NCBI RefSeq assembly: GCF_030063285.1
Contig: NZ_JASISU010000001.1
Coordinates: forward strand, 186,001 to 250,000
DNA length: 64,000 nucleotides
Reading direction: 5' to 3'
Source: Pseudarthrobacter sp. PS3-L1
GTDB taxonomy: Bacteria > Actinomycetota > Actinomycetes > Actinomycetales > Micrococcaceae
A program made the position numbers and the translations under genes. Below the pieces are notes generated by a model. The model made no database searches. It was given only the letters and a program-made list of their open reading frames with translations, and was not told the origin of the DNA. Shown in pieces: positions 25,824-33,389 of this stretch; within the stretch, counting starts at the first letter, position 1, and every line of letters starts with the position of its first letter.

Positions 25824-26444
25824 GTGTTCGTCAAGGTCTGCGGACTCAGTACCACCGAATCCGTCGAGGCAGCAGTCGCAGCAGGTGCGGATGCGCTCGG
25901 GTTTGTCCTCACGTCCAGTCCCCGGGAAGTCAGCGCTGACACCGCGCGAACGCTGCTGGATGTGGTTCCGCCAGAAGTGGCCGCCGTCGGGGTTTTCCGG
26001 GACGAACCAATAGAGGATGCACTTGCGGCCGTGAAAGAAGCTGGACTTGACTGGATCCAGCTGCATGGAAACCGTTCCACGCGGGACGTTGCGGCCGCCC
26101 ACGAGGCAAAGCTTCGGGTAATCCGCGCCGTGACAATGGCTGATGACGATGCTGCCTTCGCATCCATGGGGGAGGACATCCTCCTGGTGGATTCTGCGGT
26201 TCCAGGCTCGGGCGAGTCCTGGGACTATTCCTCCGTCCGGGACAGGATCGGGGACAACAACGAGAACCACGACGGCGTTGCCCGCCGCTGGCTCCTTGCC
26301 GGCGGGTTGCACGCGGATAACGTCGCCCACGCCGCCCATGCGGCTCATGCCTGGGGGGTTGACGTCTCTTCCGGCGTGGAGAGCTCCCGTGGTATCAAGG
26401 ACGTGGAGCGGATCCGGGATTTTGTTCACGCTGCCAAAGGCTGA
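25824..26444 (+). CDS. trpF: Phosphoribosylanthranilate isomerase
   Basis: 206 residues from a GTG start with a strong TAAGGAG ribosome-binding sequence eight bases upstream. It isomerises PRA to CdRP in tryptophan synthesis. VKVCGL (catalytic Cys), ALGFVLTSSPREV, GVFRDEP, IQLHGN, LLVDS and LLAGGLHADNV match TrpF, with the general acid Asp in VDVSSGVESSRGIKD. It is stand-alone; no other trp gene is in the window. Some actinobacteria use the bifunctional PriA instead, so a separate trpF is notable. Confidence 0.92.
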   Translation: MFVKVCGLSTTESVEAAVAAGADALGFVLTSSPREVSADTARTLLDVVPPEVAAVGVFRDEPIEDALAAVKEAGLDWIQLHGNRSTRDVAAAHEAKLRVIRAVTMADDDAAFASMGEDILLVDSAVPGSGESWDYSSVRDRIGDNNENHDGVARRWLLAGGLHADNVAHAAHAAHAWGVDVSSGVESSRGIKDVERIRDFVHAAKG

Positions 26445-26473
26445 CCCCGGTGTAGGCCAGGATTGATCCAAAG

Positions 26474-26491
26474 ATCAGGGGAACCCCTGAT
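26474..26491. terminator. Inverted repeat ATCAGGGG-AA-CCCCTGAT after trpF
   Basis: Perfect 8-bp arms around AA, 30 bp after the trpF stop, followed by GCCCCTTTG. It may be a trpF terminator or an operator for the YccF gene. The tail is not T-rich enough to be sure. Confidence 0.4.
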
Positions 26492-26525
26492 GCCCCTTTG
26501 CGCACCAACACTGCAGAATAGGGTG

Positions 26526-26933
26526 ATGAGGACTTTGCTGAACATCATCTGGCTTATTTTTGGCGGTCTGTGGCTTGCCCTGGGCTATTTCCTGGCCGGC
26601 GTTATTTGCTGCGTCCTGATCGTGACCATTCCGTGGGGGATCGCGTCGTTCCGGATCGGCGCCTACGCACTGTGGCCCTTTGGGCGCATGGTTGTGGATG
26701 GCCCCCGGGGCAACCAGTCGCTTTCCCTGCTGGGTAATATTATCTGGCTGGTTTTTGCTGGTGTATGGATCGCGATTGGTCATCTGGCCTCCGCAATAGC
26801 CATGGCGGTCACCATCATCGGGATTCCCCTGGCTATCGCGAACATCAAGCTGATCCCGGTCTCCCTGATGCCGCTCGGAAAGCAGATTGTCCCCACCGGC
26901 AGTTCCAGCATTGGCACCTACCAGCACCGCTGA
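26526..26933 (+). CDS. YccF domain-containing membrane protein
   Basis: 135 residues made of two similar YccF units. Each unit has a pair of membrane helices: NIIWLIFGGLWLALGYFLAG with IVTIPWGIASFRIGAY, then NIIWLVFAGVWIAIGHLAS with ITIIGIPLAIANIKL (here VTIIGIPLAIANIKL). The [IV]-[TS]-I-[IP]-x-G motif recurs in both. The function is unknown. ATG 26526 is chosen; GTG 26523 is an overlapping alternative. The following 275-bp gap (26934-27208) shows no gene or clear site. Confidence 0.85.
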   Translation: MRTLLNIIWLIFGGLWLALGYFLAGVICCVLIVTIPWGIASFRIGAYALWPFGRMVVDGPRGNQSLSLLGNIIWLVFAGVWIAIGHLASAIAMAVTIIGIPLAIANIKLIPVSLMPLGKQIVPTGSSSIGTYQHR

Positions 26934-27208
26934 GGGAAGGCCGGCGACAGGGACAGCCCCGGCTCGCCGCAGCGTCCGGCCAACATTGCTGAGTGCTCGG
27001 GAGAAAAAGGCTTTTGCCGTTGCGTCCCGCGCGGGGTAGGGACACACTGTGGCCCCGCGGTGGACTGCGATGCTCACGCAAGTGGTAAAGGCAAAACGAT
27101 CCACGACTACTTCCACGTCCGTCCCGTGGGCTGTGGCCTAGGTGGCTGCCAGGCCCCCTTCGCAGCGCACCGTGAAGGGCGGCTGCCGGTGTGCTGCGTG
27201 AATTTCAT

Positions 27209-28078
27209 TCACGCGAGTTCGCCTCGCAGGTTCGCCCGGGCAGCGCCCAGCCACAAGCTCTGTGCCCGCGGCAGTGTGAACAGCGGATCCAGTGCCAGGA
27301 GAGAGCGGACGACGGCGCTACGCCCGGCAGCGAAATCAGCGTCGGGAACGTGCGCGTAGTCGCGGCGGACGGCTGCAACGTAGCGGGCGTAGTCGGCCGG
27401 TGCAGCACCCAGGATTGACAGGTCAGCGTCGCAGAGCAGCGCGCCGCCGGTATCTGCAGGATCCGTCCGGTGGTGGGCTGTGAGGAGGACCAGCCGCTCC
27501 ACGTCAGCCACTTCGTAAGCGGGCACCCCGGCTTCTGTCAGGCGGTCAACGGCCAATCGAGCCGATTCCTCCTCATCCTGTCCAGCTATGCCGCGGTAGA
27601 CGGAGTCGTGGAACCAGGCTGCCAGCCTGACCGTGCGGGACGGCAACGCGGGAGCGGCCAACACGTCCAAGGCCTCCAGCACCGCCAGGAGATGCGTGCG
27701 GCCGTGGTAGTGCCGGTGGTCCTCGCCCCACCGGTCCATGAGGTCCAAGAACAGGGCATCGTGCCCCGGTAAGGTGCTGTTCCAGCGGTTGAGAAGGGGC
27801 AGGTGGAGCGAAGAATTCCGGTCCCGGGCGCGAATGCGCAAGCCGCTGGCTATCAGCTTCCGGACCAGGATGCGCGCTTCCACCGGGATGGCACCGGCAG
27901 CCACCAGATCTTCATAGCGGCGGACAGGGACATCGTAGTGATCGCCGTCGAAGGCCCTGGCCGGGATCCCGGCGGCTCCCGCAAAGGAATGCAGTTCACT
28001 GAGGGAGTCATCCGAAACGAGATGGGAGAAAACCGTCCCGTGGGCAGGCCACAGCGGCGGGTCAAGATAGATGGCCAT
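27209..28078 (-). CDS. DUF4031-HD domain fusion protein
   Basis: 289 residues. Residues 1-90 form a DUF4031 domain (YLDPPLWPAHGTVFSHLVSD, then ELHSFAGAAGIP and a His/Asp pair in GDHYDVP). Residues 100-289 form an HD-like phosphohydrolase with YHGRTHL, AAWFHDSVY and LTAHHR metal-ligand motifs. HD proteins hydrolyse phosphomonoesters or nucleotides. DUF4031 has no known role; the pairing suggests a nucleotide or phosphate substrate. It is divergent from the SHOCT/AI-2E operon across a 192-bp gap. Confidence 0.82.
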   Translation of the reverse strand: MAIYLDPPLWPAHGTVFSHLVSDDSLSELHSFAGAAGIPARAFDGDHYDVPVRRYEDLVAAGAIPVEARILVRKLIASGLRIRARDRNSSLHLPLLNRWNSTLPGHDALFLDLMDRWGEDHRHYHGRTHLLAVLEALDVLAAPALPSRTVRLAAWFHDSVYRGIAGQDEEESARLAVDRLTEAGVPAYEVADVERLVLLTAHHRTDPADTGGALLCDADLSILGAAPADYARYVAAVRRDYAHVPDADFAAGRSAVVRSLLALDPLFTLPRAQSLWLGAARANLRGELA

Positions 28079-28107
28079 GCTGGAATTCTAGCTACTTCAC
28101 CCCACGA

Positions 28108-28124
28108 TCACCCTAAGTGGGTGA
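28108..28124. promoter_or_regulatory. Operator TCACCCTAAGTGGGTGA upstream of the SHOCT/AI-2E operon
   Basis: A dyad with perfect 6-bp arms TCACCC and GGGTGA. The same pattern occurs at 32526-32542 before the lipoprotein operon. It lies 147 bp upstream of the SHOCT gene and 30 bp upstream of the divergent HD gene. The MalT-like LuxR regulator at 29850 sits between the two sites and is the natural candidate to bind them. Confidence 0.65.
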
Positions 28125-28270
28125 GTTGTCGTTGCTGAATGAGATGAAAGATTGAAAGGCAGCACTGTTGCTCTGGTTTTCCGCGTAATTTTTAGGTGGG
28201 TTGCATTCAGGAGGCTGTCTTCTGGGGCCCGCGCGTCGCAAAAACGCCGCTGATGATAGGAAAAAAAGAC

Positions 28271-28648
28271 ATGAATTTCTGGGAAACACTGTGGCGCATA
28301 GTTGTCGCATTCTTCTTTGTTGCCTATCTGATCCTCCTTTTCCAGATTATGGGGGATCTGCTGCGGGACCGGAACCTGAATGGCGGAGTCAAGGCCCTGT
28401 GGCTGATCTGCTTCTTTGTTGCTCCCGTGGTGAGTGGCCTGGTTTATGTTCTGTTCCGCGGCAAGGGCATGGCATCGCGGCAGAACCTCCGGGCCCAGGC
28501 CGCAGTAGAAGAAACCGAGAACTACATCCGCAGCCTAGACGGCAAGGAATCGCCGAGCCAGCAGATCCAGACTGCCAAGGCACTGCATGCAGCCGGTGAT
28601 ATCTCAGACGCCGAATTCGATCGCCTGAAAGCACTGGCACTCGCCTGA
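28271..28648 (+). CDS. Membrane protein with PLDc_N-type helices and SHOCT domain
   Basis: 125 residues. Two membrane helices at the N-terminus (WRIVVAFFFVAYLILLFQIM and VKALWLICFFVAPVVSGLVY, each within the PLDc_N pattern) precede a charged linker. A C-terminal SHOCT motif follows (AKALHAAGDISDAEFDRLKALAL). SHOCT segments often mediate assembly with other proteins. It starts at ATG 28271, and the AI-2E permease follows 52 bp later. In cell-envelope stress modules such proteins respond to membrane damage, but here the role is inferred only. Confidence 0.8.
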   Translation: MNFWETLWRIVVAFFFVAYLILLFQIMGDLLRDRNLNGGVKALWLICFFVAPVVSGLVYVLFRGKGMASRQNLRAQAAVEETENYIRSLDGKESPSQQIQTAKALHAAGDISDAEFDRLKALALA

Positions 28649-28700
28649 GCCCAGCAGTCCTGATGTACTGCATTCCCATAATCCAGAAACGGGATGAACC

Positions 28701-29819
28701 ATGGCACGACTGAAGGATTTACCGCTCCTGCATGGTGGTCCATTCAGCTTTGGTTTTTTCGGCGCACTCGGTGTCCTTCTGGCGCTGGTGATCGGCGCGG
28801 CCATCGTATCGCTGACCTATGCGCTGACCCTGATTTTTATGGCTCTCTTCATAGCTTTGGGGCTGTATCCGCTGGTGCGGCGACTTGAGAGATGGAAGTT
28901 TTCCCGGTCCGGGGCGGTTCTGACGGTCCTGGGCGGCTTCCTCCTGGCAGTGGTCCTGCTGGTCCGGTTCATTTCACCGATTCTTATCGAGGAGGGCACG
29001 GCACTGGTCCGGGCCCTCCCGGGGAGTTTCGATGACCTTGCAAACCAGCCGTGGTTCAGTGACCTTAACGGTTCCGTAGGTGGGCTTCTGACTCCGCTTG
29101 TGGACTGGGTTGGGGTCGCTGCCGCAGATCCCAACGTGTGGCTCGCCGTAGGTGGCGGTGCGCTGCAGGTGGGTTACAACTTGGTCAATGCAAGTTTCGG
29201 CACCATTTTCGTGGTTGTTCTCACGCTCTATTTTGTTGCCGGGCTCGAAGCCATCAAGTCCAGCATGTATGCGTTGGTTCCGGCATATCGCAGGGAGTCC
29301 TTCATTGACCTGTCCGAGACAATTGCGGCCTCGGTGGGAAAATATCTGAGCGGCATGGTGGTGCTTGCCTTTTTCAACGCGACGTTCACTTTTATTGTCC
29401 TGAGCGTCGCAGGCGTAAGGTACGCCGCGGTCCTGGCGATCCTTGCCTTCCCGATCACGCTGATTCCGCTGGTGGGCAGCGTGGTCAGCACCACTTTCGT
29501 GACGGTGATTTCCCTCTTCACCTCACTTTCAACAGCAGTTGTGGTGCTGCTGGTGATGCTTGTCTACATGCAGGTTGAAGCCTATGTCCTCACCCCACGG
29601 GTGGTGGGCAAAGCAATTAGCATCCCGGCCTCCCTGGTCCTGATCGGCGCCATGGTGGGCGGAACGCTGCTGGGCCTCCTTGGAGCACTTATCGCCTGCC
29701 CCACCACGGCATCCATTCTCCTGATCATCAAGGAAGTAATAGTGCCACGGCAAGATGCCAAGACAGGACCTGTACCAGACACGATTGTTATTGCAAAGGA
29801 AACTCCAGAACCCGGGTGA
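28701..29819 (+). CDS. AI-2E family transporter (PerM/TqsA type)
   Basis: 372 residues with seven to eight membrane segments. FALGLYPLVRRLERWKFSRSGAV-like ALGLYPLVRR near residue 55, the central ALQVGYNLVNASFGTIFVVV, and the conserved VEAYVLTPRVVGKAISI region mark the family. Members export autoinducer-2 or act as Na+/H+ antiporters; the substrate here is unknown. It follows the SHOCT gene and precedes the MalT-like regulator by 30 bp, so the three may form one transcript. Confidence 0.88.
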   Translation: MARLKDLPLLHGGPFSFGFFGALGVLLALVIGAAIVSLTYALTLIFMALFIALGLYPLVRRLERWKFSRSGAVLTVLGGFLLAVVLLVRFISPILIEEGTALVRALPGSFDDLANQPWFSDLNGSVGGLLTPLVDWVGVAAADPNVWLAVGGGALQVGYNLVNASFGTIFVVVLTLYFVAGLEAIKSSMYALVPAYRRESFIDLSETIAASVGKYLSGMVVLAFFNATFTFIVLSVAGVRYAAVLAILAFPITLIPLVGSVVSTTFVTVISLFTSLSTAVVVLLVMLVYMQVEAYVLTPRVVGKAISIPASLVLIGAMVGGTLLGLLGALIACPTTASILLIIKEVIVPRQDAKTGPVPDTIVIAKETPEPG

Positions 29820-29837
29820 AAACACCGTCCTGGATCA

Positions 29838-29843
29838 TAGACT
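29838..29843 (+). promoter_or_regulatory. Putative -10 box TAGACT for the MalT-like gene
   Basis: TAGACT ends seven bases before the GTG at 29850, so transcription would begin on the start codon. A GGGTGA half-site overlaps the expected -35 region (29814-29819, 18 bp spacer), which could mean autoregulation. No ribosome-binding sequence is visible before the GTG. Confidence 0.45.
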
Positions 29844-29849
29844 TGGGAC

Positions 29850-32480
29850 GTGGAACAGATCGATCTAGAGGTACCTGACCCGCGATTCACTGTCTACTAT
29901 CCGACCGTGCAGACTCCAGCTGATGTCATACAGCGGCCAAAACTACTCAGCCGGCTCGCTGCAGCGCCTGCCTCGGTGCTGATCTCTGCCCCAGCCGGCT
30001 TCGGCAAGACCACGCTTCTCTCCCAGTGGCTCGATGCCGATCCGGGGACCACTGCATGGGTCACCGTTGACCAGAGCAACAGTGGCGAGTTGTGGGCAGC
30101 AGTCCTTGGCGCGATCCAACGCTGCCCGGGAGTACAGTCCGGTTCCCTTCATGGGCTAGGCCTGATCCACGACAATCCTTCCAATGCAGTCCACCAACTG
30201 GGTCGCCTGTTGGCAGCCGACGGTCTTCTCGTCAGGGTGGTCCTGGATGGCGTGGATCGCTTTGAGCGGCGCGAGCGCGAACGCTGGCTGCCGGCTTTCC
30301 TGAACCACAGGGACCTCCCTGTCCAGCTCCTCATGACAGCGAGGACCAGCAGGTCTGTTGACCTGGGGGCAGCCCGGCTCACGGGCCGTATCCTTGAGCT
30401 GCTTCCCAATGACCTTGCTTTTTCCCTGGACGAGGCAAAGGACCTGGCGGCCATCAACGCGCCAGGACTCGGCGCTGGCGAGCTCACAGGACTATTCCAG
30501 CAGACAGAGGGCTGGCCTGCCGGGTTGGTACTCGCACTTCAGGCTTTCCAGAATGCAAAAGATCCAGCGGCATTATTGGCGGACGTCGCGGGAAACAGCC
30601 GCAAAATTGCTGACTACTTCGAGCGCGTTGTCCTCGCAGGGCTGCCCCCTGCAGAACAGGAAGTCCTACGGACTGCAAGCCTCTGCCGGGAGCTCAACCC
30701 GGGCCAGGCCGCGGCCATTACGGGGCTGCCGGACGTCGGATTGATACTTGCGTCGCTGGCGGATGATCTGGGTTTCCTTGAGAATTCTGGTGAACGGCGG
30801 ACGGTTTTTCGGGTTCGTCCGTTGCTGAAGAACTATATTCTCGGTGATCTGGCGAGGCGCTTTCCCGGGGAGCTTCAGAGACGGCACTCCGCTGCGGCCG
30901 CGTGGCATCTTCAGGCAGGCCAGCCCCTTTCTGGGCTGTGGCACGCCCTCAATGGAGCGGATTGCGAGCTTATCGCTGCCATTCTTGAGAAGAGCGGTGT
31001 CGCGCTGATCAACTCCGGTGGCCAGGCGATGGTGCGGCAGGGTCTAACTGAGCTCGGTTCGGTGGTGTTGGACAGCCCTGCCCTGTGCCTGGTGGCTGCA
31101 TTTGGACACCTCGAGATACACCAACCGTTGGCGGCTGCCCGCTTCCTCGCAGCTGCTTCCAGGGTTTGGCCGCTTGAACCGTCGCGTGATGTGGACGAAC
31201 TCAGGACCCTCGCGGAGGCTGAGGTGTCCTGGTTTGCCACCCAACGCCAGCAAGATCCGGAACCACCGGTGGGGTGGCCTGAATCGTTGGTCTTTTCCGC
31301 AGATCCGTCGATTCGGATCAAGGCCACCATGATGCAGGTCAAGACGGAATTGGCCAGGGGTAACTTTGCCGAGGCGGAGCTGCGGGCACAGCGGGCCTTG
31401 GCGGAGGCCAACGACGTGGGAAATGTTCACCTGGTGGGAAAGATCATCTTGCGCCAGGCTTCTGCTGCATCAATGCTGGGGGACCTGCGAAAAGCCAGTG
31501 ACCTCCTAGCGGTCTATGAAGACCATCTGCCAGAACGAGCCAGGGGGTCGTCCCCTGGAGGTGTTCTCGGGGCACTGATCCGCAGTTCAGCAGCCCTGTT
31601 GCACGGTGAGCCAGCGGCGGCCGCCGTGGCTGCCGACGTCGGACGGACCGAACTGGGGCACATGACAGCGTCCTCGGGAGGTGTTGGAGAATTACTGTCC
31701 CTGGCAGTGGATCTGGTCAAGGCGACGGCGCAGATGGATCTTGGCGGCAGGCAGCAGGCGCTGGAGGGTATGCGCCAGGTCAGGGCGCGGATTGATACTG
31801 CCAGTCCGTTCGGCAAGCCGCTGTGCGCCTGGATGGCCGTGACTGAACACGCCGCGGCCATGGCGCTGGGGCATACGCGACGTGCCAGGGAAATTTTGGA
31901 ATGGTCGGAAATCCACTTGACCGGGACCGGAGAGCTTGCCCTGATCCGGGCGCAGGGGCCAGCGGCCCTCAATCGTTTTGACGTCGCCCGCAGCAGGCTG
32001 GCGCCGCTGCATGCCGGTGCAGTGGTGCCCGTGCTTGCATGGACCTGGTTGCATGTCTCAGTCCTGGAGTGCACCATGGCGCTGCGTGCAGGCCAGCGCA
32101 GCAAAGCCATCGCGATTCTTGACGAGGCACTGGAGCGGGCAAACGAGCTGAACGTGTTACGCCCGCTGGTCCTCGCACCGCAGGAAATCATGGATCTGCT
32201 GATCGAGCGAGCTGGCGTCCACGGCCTCCAGGAGCCCCTGTCGTTGCGCCTGCTGGCGTTGCGGAGCGGCGGGACCAAGCAGCGCCAGTCGCTGACGCAA
32301 CGGGAACAGGAGGTACTGGCACTGCTGCCATCGCATCTGTCCCAGGAGCAGATAGCCGCCGAACTTCACCTGTCCGTCAACACGATCAAAACGCATCTCC
32401 GGCTGGTCTACGCCAAACTGGGCGTCAGTTCGCGCCACGACGCCGTTGCGGCAGCCTACAGAAACGGGCACCTGCCCTGA
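29850..32480 (+). CDS. MalT-like LuxR-family STAND transcriptional regulator
   Basis: 876 residues. Walker A SAPAGFGKTTLL (47-57) and a VVLDGVDRFE Walker B give a STAND NTPase. A long tetratricopeptide-like helical sensor region (about 330-790) follows. A LuxR winged-helix domain closes the protein (LTQREQEVLALLPSHLSQEQ, then VNTIKTHLRLVYAKLGV). MalT relatives are activated by a small inducer and multimerise on DNA. The GTG start is six bases after a TAGACT -10, so the mRNA is probably leaderless. It lies between two operons that carry the same inverted repeat. Confidence 0.9.
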   Translation: MEQIDLEVPDPRFTVYYPTVQTPADVIQRPKLLSRLAAAPASVLISAPAGFGKTTLLSQWLDADPGTTAWVTVDQSNSGELWAAVLGAIQRCPGVQSGSLHGLGLIHDNPSNAVHQLGRLLAADGLLVRVVLDGVDRFERRERERWLPAFLNHRDLPVQLLMTARTSRSVDLGAARLTGRILELLPNDLAFSLDEAKDLAAINAPGLGAGELTGLFQQTEGWPAGLVLALQAFQNAKDPAALLADVAGNSRKIADYFERVVLAGLPPAEQEVLRTASLCRELNPGQAAAITGLPDVGLILASLADDLGFLENSGERRTVFRVRPLLKNYILGDLARRFPGELQRRHSAAAAWHLQAGQPLSGLWHALNGADCELIAAILEKSGVALINSGGQAMVRQGLTELGSVVLDSPALCLVAAFGHLEIHQPLAAARFLAAASRVWPLEPSRDVDELRTLAEAEVSWFATQRQQDPEPPVGWPESLVFSADPSIRIKATMMQVKTELARGNFAEAELRAQRALAEANDVGNVHLVGKIILRQASAASMLGDLRKASDLLAVYEDHLPERARGSSPGGVLGALIRSSAALLHGEPAAAAVAADVGRTELGHMTASSGGVGELLSLAVDLVKATAQMDLGGRQQALEGMRQVRARIDTASPFGKPLCAWMAVTEHAAAMALGHTRRAREILEWSEIHLTGTGELALIRAQGPAALNRFDVARSRLAPLHAGAVVPVLAWTWLHVSVLECTMALRAGQRSKAIAILDEALERANELNVLRPLVLAPQEIMDLLIERAGVHGLQEPLSLRLLALRSGGTKQRQSLTQREQEVLALLPSHLSQEQIAAELHLSVNTIKTHLRLVYAKLGVSSRHDAVAAAYRNGHLP

Positions 32481-32525
32481 TTTTTGGGCCGCAGCTCATT
32501 TTCGGAGGCCGCTCGCTGCGGTGTT

Positions 32526-32571
32526 TCACCCTAATAGGGTGAGTCGCACCCTGGGGCCCAGACCTAGGGTG
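32526..32571. promoter_or_regulatory. Operator TCACCCTAATAGGGTGA plus second looser repeat and promoter
   Basis: The perfect arms TCACCC and GGGTGA (32526-32542) repeat the site at 28108-28124. A second pair CACCCT (32547-32552) and AGGGTG (32566-32571) follows. TAGGGT (32565-32570) fits a -10 placed seven bases before the lipoprotein ATG at 32577, giving a probable leaderless mRNA, and the first dyad sits just upstream of the -35 position, as expected for an activator. Confidence 0.7.
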
Positions 32572-32576
32572 AAATT

Positions 32577-32978
32577 ATGAAAGTATCTTCACTCGCCACG
32601 GTAGGACTGGGCGTCACATCAGTGTTGCTGTTGGGCGCCTGCGGGACGTCTGGGTCAACCCCGGTAGCCACCGTCACTGTTACGTCCATCCCTGCACCCT
32701 CTCCTGAACCGCAGCTTCTCAGCGGTTTTGTCTGCAGTGCAGATGCCGACAATGTCTGGCGTGGCAAAGCCCTCCTCACCAACAATGAACCCGCTGAGGC
32801 GACCTTCACTGTAAGGTTCTCGATCCGGCGCAGCGCTGACGCGTATCTCATTGGCTACGAAGAAGACAGCTTTACCCTTGCACCTGGCCAAACGGCAGAT
32901 GTTGCATTCCCTGATATTGCCACCGCAGACCCGGACGGACTTAGATGCCTGCCCCGAGTCACCACGGAGCCCTCGTGA
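32577..32978 (+). CDS. Secreted lipoprotein with beta-sandwich domain
   Basis: 133 residues. A signal peptide with lipobox LLGAC (C22) indicates a membrane-anchored lipoprotein on the outer face. A Pro/Thr/Ser linker (TVTVTSIPAPSPEPQ) leads to a compact domain with two cysteines (C53 region in GFVCSAD and GLRCLP) that could form one disulfide. The alternation of strands (AEATFTVRFSIRR, SFTLAPGQTADVAF) resembles FxLYD-like extracellular domains. It is the first gene after the shared operator and overlaps the next gene by 4 bases. Confidence 0.75.
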   Translation: MKVSSLATVGLGVTSVLLLGACGTSGSTPVATVTVTSIPAPSPEPQLLSGFVCSADADNVWRGKALLTNNEPAEATFTVRFSIRRSADAYLIGYEEDSFTLAPGQTADVAFPDIATADPDGLRCLPRVTTEPS

Positions 32979-33364
32979 AATCACTGCTCTTCACCGCTGG
33001 TATCCACGTCGCTGCAGCCGCCGCAGGATTGATCCTCAGTGCCCTGTGGCTGCCAGGCTTCCGCGTGCAGTGGCAGGGATTCGTCGCGGCAGCCGTGATC
33101 CTGGCAGGTTCGCAGGCCCTTCTCGCTCCGATCGTTGCAAAGATGGCCAGCCGGTTCGCCCCCACCTTCATCAGTGGGGCCGGGATTATTGTGGCCCTCG
33201 TGGCGCTCCTGATTGCGAGCATTCTGCCCGGGGGAGTCACTGTTGCAGGCTTTGGCAACTGGCTTCTTTGCGGCCTGATCCTATGGATACTGACGGCTAC
33301 AGGCTCCATCATTGACCTGCAGCTTCGGGCGCGGAGACGCCGGGCAAAGGAATTGCGGGCATGA
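32975..33364 (+). CDS. Small four-helix membrane protein, YvlD/phage-holin-family-like
   Basis: 129 residues from GTG 32975, overlapping the lipoprotein stop (GTGA). Four membrane helices are visible: LLFTAGIHVAAAAAGLILSA, FVAAAVILAGSQALLAPIV, GAGIIVALVALLIASILPGG and NWLLCGLILWILTATGSII. A basic tail RARRRRAKELRA ends the protein. The size and topology match the YvlD family of small envelope-stress membrane proteins. The ATG in the lipoprotein reading region further upstream would truncate that gene and is unlikely. No catalytic residues. Confidence 0.7.
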   Translation: MKSLLFTAGIHVAAAAAGLILSALWLPGFRVQWQGFVAAAVILAGSQALLAPIVAKMASRFAPTFISGAGIIVALVALLIASILPGGVTVAGFGNWLLCGLILWILTATGSIIDLQLRARRRRAKELRA

Positions 33365-33389
33365 GTGCCGAACCTAGCGGAGGGCAGTG

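Noticed and set aside
26514..26525. Third copy of the TCACCC/GGGTGA operator before the YccF gene
   Set aside because: Only the right half AATAGGGTGA is present; there is no left arm.
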